DNA of 5,277 nt from Asaia bogorensis. Lineage in GTDB: Bacteria > Pseudomonadota > Alphaproteobacteria > Acetobacterales > Acetobacteraceae. The stretch is from the NCBI GenBank assembly GCA_945874515.1, contig CAMCHA010000212.1, forward strand, positions 1-5,277. Direction: 5' to 3'. Each line of letters begins with the position of its first letter. Position 1 is the stretch's first letter. Below are positions 1 to 5,277 of the stretch, one piece after another. The translations under genes were made by a program, and so were the position numbers. The notes under the pieces are model-generated. The model worked only from the letters and a program-made list of their open reading frames with translations. It had not been told where the DNA came from and did no database searches.

Positions 1-1499
1 ATACGGATACGCCCGATTTCCTGGCGCGTCAGATGCCCACGCCGGCACAGGAACGGCAGTAGCCAACGCGGATCGGCATTGCCATTGCGCCCGATATTGA
101 GCCGGAACCACACACCTTCCTCGCCCTGCGGCGCATTCGCATCAGGCGCTTCCCGCCGCGCCTCGCGCCTTTCGGGGCGCTGTTCGGCGATTTCCTCGGG
201 CGCGGGCAAAGGCGCGCGCAGCATTTTAATCAGCGCTGCCGCCAATGCTTCCGGCGCAGTCGGCTGATCCGCCAGCAGCCGGCGCGCAAGCGTCAGATCA
301 TCTTCCGATGCTTCTTCGGTCAAAACGCTGCGCGCCTGTTCCGCCAGGCGTTCCGCATCCCGCGCGAGCACGGCATCGGCTGAGGGCGCAGGCCCCCAGG
401 CGGCGGTGACCTTGGCAGCGCCAATCAGCCGTTCGGCAAGGCGGCGGCGCGGATGCGGCACCAGAAGCACGCTGGTGCCCTTGCGCCCGGCGCGCCCGGT
501 GCGGCCGCTGCGATGCAGCAGGGTTTCAGAATCTCGCGGCAATTCCGCGTGAATGACCAAATCCAATTCCGGCAAATCAATGCCACGCGCCGCGACATCG
601 GTTGCGACACAAACACGCGACCGGCCATCGCGCAGCGCTTGCAGGGCGCGCAGCCGCTCGGTCTGAGTGAGCTCGCCGGAAAGCGCCACGGCAGGAAAGC
701 CGCGTTCGGCCAGATTGCCATGTAGCCGGGCCACTGCCGCGCGTGTCGCGCAAAACACCATGGCAAGTGGCGGGTTTTCCAAGCGTATAAGGTTCACCAC
801 CGCGCGTTCAATTTCATGCGGCGCCACCAACATGGCGCGATAGGTGATGTCGCCATGCGCCTCACCCCCGCCGCCCACTTCAAGCCTGAGCGCATCGCGC
901 TGATAACTTTTCGCGAGTGCGGCAATGGCGCGCGGCACGGTGGCCGAGAACATCAGCGTCCGGCGTTCGGACGGCATGCGATCCAGGATCGCTGCCAATT
1001 CCTCCCGAAAGCCGAGGTCCAGCATCTCATCGGCTTCATCCAGCACAACAACGCGCAAGGAATCGGGCTTCAGATTGCCGCGTTCCAAATGATCACAAAG
1101 CCGGCCAGGCGTGCCGACAATGATATGCGCGCCGGCGAGCAATTGACGCTTTTCCGCAATTGGGTCCATGCCGCCAACGCCAGACGCAATGCGCCCGCCG
1201 GCGGGGGCGTAAAGCCAGGTGAGCTCTGCCTTCACCTGCAAGGCCAATTCGCGCGTGGGCGCCACCACAATGGCAAGCGGCGCACCGGGCGGTGGCAGGC
1301 GTTCCGCGCCGCCCAGCAATTCAGGTGCGATGGAAAGACCAAAGGCAACCGTCTTGCCCGATCCGGTCTGGGCCGAGACAAGCAAATCTCGCCCAGCCGC
1401 GCCCTCGGCCAGGACAGCGCTTTGCACAGGGGTGGGGGCTCCGTAGCCACGGGAAGCCAGTGCTGATTGCAGCGCGGCAGGGATACCAACAAACGACAT
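1..1499 (-). CDS. DEAD/DEAH-box ATP-dependent RNA helicase, DbpA-like (C-terminus cut by window edge)
   Basis: This is a superfamily 2 RNA helicase, which uses ATP to unwind short RNA duplexes in the cytoplasm; DbpA-type members act in large ribosomal subunit assembly. Translating from the ATG at 1499 gives 499 residues with no stop before the left edge. The helicase motifs appear in order: Q motif (PTPVQ, Gln25), Walker A AQTGSGKT (43-50), APTREL (80-85), TPGR (130-133), DEAD (154-157), SAT (186-188), ARGID (304-308) and HRSGRTGR (329-336). An Ala-, Glu- and Arg-rich linker follows. From about residue 460, VWFRLNIGRNG begins an RRM-like domain resembling the DbpA RNA-binding domain, and its end is missing. 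The ATG at 1499 is the first usable start, because the frame is closed by a stop at 1557-1559 with no ATG, GTG or TTG between. No good Shine-Dalgarno precedes it. The helicase call is very secure. DbpA-like is probable; a CsdA/DeaD-type member, which shares this C-terminal domain, is the alternative. Confidence 0.95.
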   Translation of the reverse strand, partial: MSFVGIPAALQSALASRGYGAPTPVQSAVLAEGAAGRDLLVSAQTGSGKTVAFGLSIAPELLGGAERLPPPGAPLAIVVAPTRELALQVKAELTWLYAPAGGRIASGVGGMDPIAEKRQLLAGAHIIVGTPGRLCDHLERGNLKPDSLRVVVLDEADEMLDLGFREELAAILDRMPSERRTLMFSATVPRAIAALAKSYQRDALRLEVGGGGEAHGDITYRAMLVAPHEIERAVVNLIRLENPPLAMVFCATRAAVARLHGNLAERGFPAVALSGELTQTERLRALQALRDGRSRVCVATDVAARGIDLPELDLVIHAELPRDSETLLHRSGRTGRAGRKGTSVLLVPHPRRRLAERLIGAAKVTAAWGPAPSADAVLARDAERLAEQARSVLTEEASEDDLTLARRLLADQPTAPEALAAALIKMLRAPLPAPEEIAEQRPERREARREAPDANAPQGEEGVWFRLNIGRNGNADPRWLLPFLCRRGHLTRQEIGRIR

Positions 1500-1581
1500 G
1501 AGGAGACTGAATCCAGAAAAAACGAGGCTTTTCTTGCGCCCCCGCGCCCCGCCGCGTCAAGCTTTGCGTGGTTTTGGGCAT

Positions 1582-1605
1582 TGATCCCAGCGCATGGCTG
1601 GGTCA
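1582..1605 (+). promoter_or_regulatory. Hairpin in the leader of the 1636 gene
   Basis: CCCAGC (1586-1591) and GCTGGG (1597-1602) form a perfect 6-bp stem with a 5-base loop. TGA (1582-1584) and TCA (1603-1605) can extend it across one bulged T. It lies 30 bases before the start codon, in the 136-base divergent gap between the helicase and the unknown gene. It could be a leader hairpin or an operator. No T-tract follows it, so it is not a typical terminator. I could not pick out a convincing -35/-10 pair in this gap. Confidence 0.3.
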
Positions 1606-1623
1606 CGCTGGCGCGCATTGAAC

Positions 1624-1628
1624 AGGAG
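1624..1628 (+). promoter_or_regulatory. Ribosome binding site deciding the start at 1636
   Basis: AGGAG lies 7 bases before the ATG at 1636, which is ideal spacing. The in-frame ATG at 1594, which would add 14 residues, sits inside the hairpin loop and has no comparable site, so 1636 is the likely start. Confidence 0.8.
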
Positions 1629-1635
1629 AAACACC

Positions 1636-2247
1636 ATGCAAGAAACCATCCTATTCCCGGGCAAGGTCGAATGGTCCGGCGAAAATCCGGGCATTTCCTT
1701 GAAGGAGGACCCGAATGGCCCCTTCACCACGCTCGCCAGTTTTTTCCGCGTGGTGCTCTCACCCCATGGTGCCGGCCATGCGCTGGTGCTGATGCAATCC
1801 CCGCATGAGGCGAACCCGCCGGAAGCGGCCGCGAATTGGTGCCTGACGGATAATGAACCCCTCGCGCGCTGGCTGATTGCCGAATACCTCAGCCATTTCG
1901 GTGCCTTTCGCGGCATTGCCGGGCTTGCCGGTCTGCGCTTTCGCAAGCTGGATGAAGTAAAGGCCGCCGGCGACCCGCGCAGCCATTACAGCGAAAGCGT
2001 GCGCGCGGGCGATATGTCAGTTTCTATGGCTTGGCAGGGCCTGGGTGAGCCCTTCTGCTTCGCCTTCGCGCCCCCGCAATCCGCGACCGGCAAGCATGTG
2101 ATGCCAAGCCTGTTCATTGGCTGCGAAAGTGCTGCCGTTACGGTGAATGGCATCCGCCGCCCCGGCGCGCCCATTCCGCGCGAAGTGGCAGGGCGCAAGA
2201 TCAGCACGGCGATGCTCGCCTTCTGCGAGACCTGGCTGCGGGTTTGA
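1636..2247 (+). CDS. Conserved-looking protein of unknown function, 203 residues
   Basis: I do not recognise this family. The protein is 203 residues, with no signal peptide, membrane segment or cysteine motif for metal binding, so it is probably a soluble cytoplasmic protein. It starts with a beta-rich stretch (MQETILFPGKVEW) and contains a hydrophobic strand (ASFFRVVLS, about residues 34-42). The segment WCLTDNEPLARWLIAEYLSHFGAF (about 68-91, with a helical, amphipathic look) is followed by a Gly/Ala patch, and CFAFAPP (141-147) and LFIGCESAAVTVNG (159-172) suggest further strands. The strong Shine-Dalgarno, G/C-ending codons throughout and a plausible globular composition support a real gene. 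It is divergent from the helicase and convergent with the oxidoreductase, so it is probably a single-gene unit and its neighbours give no hint of function. Confidence 0.85.
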   Translation: MQETILFPGKVEWSGENPGISLKEDPNGPFTTLASFFRVVLSPHGAGHALVLMQSPHEANPPEAAANWCLTDNEPLARWLIAEYLSHFGAFRGIAGLAGLRFRKLDEVKAAGDPRSHYSESVRAGDMSVSMAWQGLGEPFCFAFAPPQSATGKHVMPSLFIGCESAAVTVNGIRRPGAPIPREVAGRKISTAMLAFCETWLRV

Positions 2248-2257
2248 TCATTGGCGG

Positions 2258-2291
2258 CCTGGTGGCTTGGGGTTTTGTTCAAGCCGCCAGG
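2258..2291 (+). terminator. Hairpin at the convergent gene junction, likely terminator
   Basis: CCTGGTGGCTTG (2258-2269) pairs with CAAGCCGCCAGG (2280-2291) over 12 bp around a 10-base loop. The only non-Watson-Crick position is T2263 opposite G2286, a G-U wobble in plus-strand RNA but an A-C mismatch in minus-strand RNA, so the hairpin favours transcripts from the 1636 gene. It starts 10 bases after that gene's stop and overlaps the last codons and stop of the convergent oxidoreductase gene. No T-run follows on either strand, so it is not a textbook intrinsic terminator; it may serve as a Rho-assisted end or an RNA-stabilising 3' structure. Confidence 0.5.
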
Positions 2292-3238
2292 ATCGCCTCC
2301 ACAATCTGCTGCACTTCCAAGGCTTCACGCAAAGTCGCCAGCCGATGCGCCTCACCGCGTGTCATCGCTGCCACTTGCGCCAATTGGCCTTTCAGCACCG
2401 TGGGGCGCATTTTCTCATTAGGCAGCGCATCGGGTGCCTGCGCCCAGGCGCCATCAGTGCCTATCCTTTCGGCAAAGGACCAATCACGCAGCCGAATCGC
2501 GCCATTTAGAGTCCAAGTATTGTGATCATCCTTGGTGGTAGTACCGACCGAACCCTTCAGCGTCACCGGCACGCCGCCCGCGCTTAGCCGCGCTTCGATG
2601 GCGGTTTCCGCGCCATCGCCTGAAGGGTGGGTGACTTGCGCTTCAAGCAGCTTGAGTGGCCCCAATTGCCGGCGCGTCAGGAACAGGAAGTGGGAGACGA
2701 CTTCGCGCGTAAAGCCGCCTTCGGCGCGCTTCGCCAGCCAGCTTGCCGCTGCTCGCTGCCAGCCGCGCGGCCAGGTGGCGAAGGCAACCTCAATGGCCAG
2801 AGATTCCGGCGTGAGTCCGGCGCGCCAGGCCGCAAGCTGCGCCACGGCGGGGGAGGATGCCATGGGGAAATTCACCGCCGCCCTGGCACCAGCCGCTTCC
2901 GCGCGGGCGACAAAGGTGCGCGCATCCGAAAGTGAAGTCGCCAGAGGCTTTTCGATAAAAACCGACCGTCCCGCGGCAATGGCCGCCTCGGCCAAGGGAA
3001 TATGCGCCGCCGGTGGCGCGGCGATATAGAGGCATTCGCAAGCCGCGATCACCGCCTCCGCTGAAGTGAGCATGGGCGGTGCGCCGGGAATGGTGGAAAC
3101 TCGTGCGGCGGCGGCTGGCGATGGGTCCCAGACCGCAACTGGTGTCACGCTTTCTGCTGCGTGTTCCAGCGCGGCGCGCAGCAGCCTTTCGCCCATAATG
3201 CCTAAGCCGATAATGCCAAGCTTGGTGGGGGTGGGCAT
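2279..3238 (-). CDS. Gfo/Idh/MocA family NAD(P)-dependent oxidoreductase
   Basis: The 319-residue protein belongs to the Gfo/Idh/MocA family, whose members oxidise or reduce sugars, inositols and related hydroxy compounds in the cytoplasm. The N-terminal Rossmann fold shows KLGIIGLGIMG, with the dinucleotide-binding GLGIMG at 11-16. An acidic residue follows the second strand (VWDPS, Asp38), and AAPPAAH (73-79) is followed by the family hallmark EKP (96-98). In the C-terminal domain, GGFTREVVSH (174-183) occupies the place of the family's GGxxxDxxxH motif, with Glu179 where Asp is usual and His183 kept. The length is usual to slightly short. I chose the ATG at 3238 because the Rossmann fold begins at once and an AGGA-type site precedes it; the frame stays open further upstream to 3367, but that extension would overlap the opposite gene and has no domain support. 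It is divergent from the RidA-like operon, so a linked pathway is possible. The substrate cannot be inferred. Confidence 0.92.
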   Translation of the reverse strand: MPTPTKLGIIGLGIMGERLLRAALEHAAESVTPVAVWDPSPAAAARVSTIPGAPPMLTSAEAVIAACECLYIAAPPAAHIPLAEAAIAAGRSVFIEKPLATSLSDARTFVARAEAAGARAAVNFPMASSPAVAQLAAWRAGLTPESLAIEVAFATWPRGWQRAAASWLAKRAEGGFTREVVSHFLFLTRRQLGPLKLLEAQVTHPSGDGAETAIEARLSAGGVPVTLKGSVGTTTKDDHNTWTLNGAIRLRDWSFAERIGTDGAWAQAPDALPNEKMRPTVLKGQLAQVAAMTRGEAHRLATLREALEVQQIVEAILAA

Positions 3239-3245
3239 GGGTTCA

Positions 3246-3253
3246 TTCCTTCC
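3246..3253 (-). promoter_or_regulatory. Ribosome binding site deciding the oxidoreductase start
   Basis: Read on the minus strand this is GGAAGGAA, with its AGGA core 8 bases before the ATG at 3238. It supports that start over the 43-residue longer alternative. Confidence 0.7.
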
Positions 3254-3273
3254 GCGATGCGGGCTTGCGTTCA

Positions 3274-3286
3274 GGCACTCAGTGCC
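3274..3286 (+). promoter_or_regulatory. 13-base palindrome in the divergent gap, candidate operator
   Basis: GGCACTCAGTGCC is a perfect inverted repeat, with GGCACT and AGTGCC around a central C. It sits near the middle of the 91-base gap between the divergent oxidoreductase and RidA-like genes. Its symmetry and position suit a dimeric repressor or activator controlling both directions. No regulator gene is visible in the window, and no clear -35/-10 boxes accompany it, so the role is inferred. Confidence 0.35.
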
Positions 3287-3329
3287 AGCACCATGGCGCC
3301 GGTTCAATACCATGGGGGAAGGCCCGCAT

Positions 3330-4076
3330 ATGACAAAAAAGGTTGCTGAAGGCGGGTTCCGCTTCATCCCGGGCGTCTATCAATATAGCGCCGGCGTGGC
3401 GGCGGAAGCTGGCTTTCGGCTGGAACGCGTGCGTTTTGCTGAACCCCTGCCCTTGATGGCGGGGTTTGCGCGCATCGCCGCGTATCTTGATGCCATTGGT
3501 CGCCCAAAAGCGGCTTTTGCGGCCTGCGAATTACGCTCCCCCGCGCCTTTCACGTAAGAAGGGTTCGCGGCGTTTAATCGGGTTTATGGCGGCGTATTGA
3601 CGGAATGGGGCTTGTTTCGGGATGGGTTGAACCCGATTGCGCGCAGCAATGTCTGCCCGGAAATCGACCCGCCCGCCGAGCCTTGTTTCCATGCCTTTAT
3701 CTATACCGTGCCAGATGCGGGCGCTGCGCCTTCCTTCGCGGTGGCTGGCAGTGGAGAGGCTGCGGAAGGCAAGGGCGATTACCGTAGCAATACGGTTGCC
3801 TTGGGGGATATCTCGCCCGCCGGGATGCGCGCCAAGGCCCACTGGGTGCTGGGGGAAATGGAACGGCGCATGGGGCTACTGGGCGCCGATTGGCGCGTAA
3901 CGACGGGCGTGCAGGCCTATACGGTGCATGACATGATGCCATTTTTTGCCGAGGAAATCGTCCGTCGCGGCGCCGCGCGCCATGGGCTCACCTGGCAATA
4001 TTGCCGCCCGCCGGTGAAAGATTTAGAATTTGAAATGGATTGCAGGGGCATTGCGCGGGAGATCTTGCTCACGTGA
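3330..4076 (+). pseudogene. RidA/YjgF-like double-domain protein gene, interrupted by one in-frame stop
   Basis: Read through, this frame encodes 248 residues that look like one protein, but codon 76 is TAA (3555-3557). Residues about 40-110 resemble a RidA/YjgF domain: a helix with AAYLDAIG, strand CELRS, then FAAFNRVYGGVL and ARSNV (about 104-108). Residues about 165-240 look like a second, diverged copy: VLGEMERRMGLLGADW, then QAYTVHDMMPFFAEEI. RidA proteins hydrolyse reactive imines, and 2-aminomuconate deaminases belong to the same superfamily, so an imine or enamine deaminase is plausible but unproven. The start at 3330 has GGAAGG 7 bases upstream; an in-frame ATG at 3312 is less well placed. 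The flanking residues (PAPFT, stop, EGFAAFN) run on smoothly in one frame, so a single substitution, for example GAA to TAA, explains the break. The distal part could only start from weak codons such as TTG at 3597. It heads an apparent operon with the methyltransferase and amidase. A sequencing error is the main alternative. Confidence 0.75.
3555..3557 (+). other. Premature TAA stop codon inside the RidA-like gene
   Basis: This TAA lies in frame between ACG (Thr75) and GAA (Glu77). Frame, codon use and protein character continue unchanged on both sides, which points to a point change and not to two separate genes or a frameshift. If it is real, the product ends after 75 residues, inside the first RidA-like repeat. 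Confidence 0.85.
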
Positions 4077-4118
4077 ACGTTGTTCGGGCCGCTCCTGAAA
4101 TGATGAAGGTTGACCTGC

Positions 4119-4784
4119 ATGTCAGATACACGTCCAGCGGCCGAGAACGCCACTTACGCATTCACGCGCGATTGGTTTTCGATCTATATCCCCGTGTGGA
4201 AACGCATCCTTGATCAGGAAAAGCCCAGAAAAATCCTGGAAATCGGATCTTTTGAAGGTCGTTCCGCCTGCCACATCATCGAATATGGGTCGGCTGTCGC
4301 GGATGGCGAAGTTTCGCTGACCTGCGTTGATACGTGGGAAGGCAGCATCGAACATCGCCAAGGGGGTCCCGCAGAAGCGGCAATGAGCGATGTGGAACGC
4401 CGCTTTGACCATAATACCCGCATCGCACTGGAAAAAGCGGCCAAGCCGGTTGCCTTGCGCAAGCTGAAGCAGAAATCGCAGCATGCCCTGGCCGGCCTAA
4501 TCACCGCTGGCGCCGGCGAAAGCTTCGATCTGATCTATATTGATGGATCGCATGAGGCGCCGGATGTCTTGGCTGACGCTACCATGGCATTTCCACTGCT
4601 TCGTGTTGGTGGTACAATGATTTTCGATGATTACCTTTGGTCCATGGATCGTCCGGGGGCGCAGGATGTGCTGCGTATGCCAAAGCCCGCAATTGACGCT
4701 TTCATGAACCTTTATCAGCGCAAGATGGTGGTTTACCCTGGCTTACCGCTGCGTCAGCTTTACGCGCGCAAAATCGCCCTGTGA
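4119..4784 (+). CDS. Class I SAM-dependent methyltransferase (Methyltransf_24-like)
   Basis: The 221-residue protein has the Rossmann-like layout of class I methyltransferases, which move a methyl group from S-adenosylmethionine to a small molecule or macromolecule. Motif I is KILEIGSFEGRSA (about 38-50), with the Gly-rich SAM loop. CVDTWEG (69-75) ends the second strand with an acidic residue suited to binding the SAM ribose. FDLIYIDGSHEAPDVLADA (136-154) and LLRVGGTMIFDDY (160-172) match the IDG.H and FDDY pattern typical of Methyltransf_24 and related sugar or antibiotic O-methyltransferases. The Asp residues there (142, 170, 171) could bind a metal, by analogy. I chose the ATG at 4119, with GAAGG 9 bases upstream; the in-frame TTG at 4110 is the alternative. 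It lies 42 bases after the RidA-like gene and 38 before the amidase, so it is probably co-transcribed with both. The substrate is unknown. Confidence 0.9.
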   Translation: MSDTRPAAENATYAFTRDWFSIYIPVWKRILDQEKPRKILEIGSFEGRSACHIIEYGSAVADGEVSLTCVDTWEGSIEHRQGGPAEAAMSDVERRFDHNTRIALEKAAKPVALRKLKQKSQHALAGLITAGAGESFDLIYIDGSHEAPDVLADATMAFPLLRVGGTMIFDDYLWSMDRPGAQDVLRMPKPAIDAFMNLYQRKMVVYPGLPLRQLYARKIAL

Positions 4785-4789
4785 AAGCC

Positions 4790-4809
4790 GCGCGTTTCAT
4801 CTGACGCGC
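4790..4809 (+). other. Short inverted repeat in the methyltransferase-amidase gap
   Basis: GCGCGT (4790-4795) and ACGCGC (4804-4809) form a 6-bp stem with an 8-base loop, just after the methyltransferase stop and just before the amidase ribosome binding site. No T-run follows. It could act as a partial terminator or a message-processing site, but GC-rich DNA often gives such repeats by chance. Confidence 0.25.
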
Positions 4810-4822
4810 CGAAAGGCCAAAA

Positions 4823-5277
4823 ATGACCAACCCCCTTATCCAAAACCCGGGCCGCATCCGCGATCTTTCCGCCGCCATGGCGAAAGGCGAGATAACCGCC
4901 GAAGCCCTGGTACGCCGCTATCTGGACCGCATCGCCGCCGTTGATGGCCAGGTGAAGGCCTGGATTCATGTGCTGGCCGATGCCGCGCTTGCCGAAGCGC
5001 GCGCGCTGGATGCGGAACGAAAGGCGGGGCGGCTGCGTGGCCTCCTGCATGGCATCCCCGTTGGCATCAAGGATGTGATTGATGTGCGCGGCCTGCCGAC
5101 GCGCGCCAATAGCCCCTCTCGCGCTGATATCGCACCTGCCAGCGCGGATGCCACCGTGGTCGCGCATCTACGCGCGGCGGGGGCGATTGTTCTGGGCAAG
5201 CTGCACACCACGGAATATGCCTTCTTCCAAAGCCTGCCGCCCACGCGCAACCCGTGGGATTTGGCGCGCACGCCGGG
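4823..5277 (+). CDS. Amidase-signature family enzyme, N-terminal part (cut by window edge)
   Basis: The 151 complete codons present match the N-terminus of amidase-signature hydrolases, which cleave amide bonds with a Ser-cisSer-Lys triad; the family includes GatA and many catabolic amidases. After a helical start (RIRDLSAAMAKGEITAEALVRRYLDRIAAVD), the hallmark GLLHGIPVGIKDVIDVRGLP (73-92) holds the presumed catalytic Lys83. TVVAHLRAAGAIVLGKLHTTEYAF (111-134) and RNPWDLARTP (142-151) follow, the latter being the usual lead-in to the GGSSSGS loop, which falls just beyond the window. The two serines of the triad therefore cannot be checked. The ATG at 4823 has AAAGG 6 bases upstream. As a third gene in line after the RidA-like gene and the methyltransferase, with no tRNA-amidation partners visible, a catabolic amidase is likelier than GatA. 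Some amidase-family enzymes act as aminomuconate deaminases, which may be relevant beside a RidA-like gene. Confidence 0.92.
   Translation, partial: MTNPLIQNPGRIRDLSAAMAKGEITAEALVRRYLDRIAAVDGQVKAWIHVLADAALAEARALDAERKAGRLRGLLHGIPVGIKDVIDVRGLPTRANSPSRADIAPASADATVVAHLRAAGAIVLGKLHTTEYAFFQSLPPTRNPWDLARTP

Noticed and set aside
816..1466. Long plus-strand open frame of 216 codons opposite the helicase
   Set aside because: It is fully antisense to a gene with every helicase motif. Its product is rich in Arg, His, Gln and Gly with no domain, as expected of a GC-rich shadow frame.
2532..3029. Plus-strand open frame of 165 codons opposite the oxidoreductase
   Set aside because: It has an Ala/Ser/Arg-rich, low-complexity product antisense to a clear Gfo/Idh gene, and no ribosome binding site was noted.
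3291..3315. Pair of CCATGG palindromes 19 bases apart
   Set aside because: Six-base palindromes containing ATG are common near starts in GC-rich DNA. The pair alone does not support an operator call.
3066..3329. Upstream extension of the RidA-like frame to 3066
   Set aside because: The frame is open by chance across the divergent gap and into the oxidoreductase gene. The protein-like part begins at 3330 with a good ribosome binding site.
3239..3367. 43-residue N-terminal extension of the oxidoreductase
   Set aside because: The extension has no domain character and overlaps the start of the divergent gene. The Rossmann fold and ribosome binding site both favour 3238.
3558..4076. Treating the distal half of the RidA-like gene as a separate gene starting at TTG 3597
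   Set aside because: No ribosome binding site was seen, and the 13 codons between the TAA and the TTG already continue the protein pattern, so a broken single gene fits better.
4122..4504. Minus-strand open frames opposite the methyltransferase
   Set aside because: They are antisense to a gene with clear SAM-binding motifs and show no recognisable domain.
4760..5271. Minus-strand open frames opposite the amidase
   Set aside because: The plus-strand frame carries the amidase Lys motif, and the antisense products are Arg- and Ala-rich shadows.

Overview
The window is high-GC bacterial chromosomal DNA. Codon use with G or C in third positions, and the protein make-up, suggest an alphaproteobacterium, possibly of the Acetobacteraceae/Roseomonas type; that placement is inference from style, not from a marker gene. 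I see no rRNA or tRNA gene, CRISPR array, insertion sequence, phage gene or transposon end.

Layout. (1) 1-1499, minus strand: most of a DEAD-box RNA helicase with the start of a DbpA-type RNA-binding domain; its C-terminus runs off the left edge. (2) 1636-2247, plus strand: a conserved-looking 203-residue protein of unknown function, divergent from the helicase across a 136-base gap that holds a hairpin. (3) 2279-3238, minus strand: a Gfo/Idh/MocA-family NAD(P)-dependent oxidoreductase, convergent with the unknown gene; a 12-bp hairpin spans the junction. (4) 3330-4076, plus strand: a gene with two RidA/YjgF-like repeats, broken by one in-frame TAA at codon 76. (5) 4119-4784, plus: a class I SAM-dependent methyltransferase. 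(6) 4823 to the right edge, plus: the N-terminal part of an amidase-signature enzyme, cut just before its Ser-rich catalytic loop.

The last three genes lie head to tail with gaps of about 40 bases, each with its own ribosome binding site, so they look like one operon. The oxidoreductase is divergent from this operon across a 91-base gap carrying a 13-base palindrome. A RidA-like deaminase, an amidase and a Gfo/Idh dehydrogenase side by side would suit catabolism of a nitrogen-containing small molecule, but no substrate can be read from the sequence.

The clearest anomaly is the single nonsense codon in the otherwise intact RidA-like gene. I found no strong evidence of a new defence or mobile system here.
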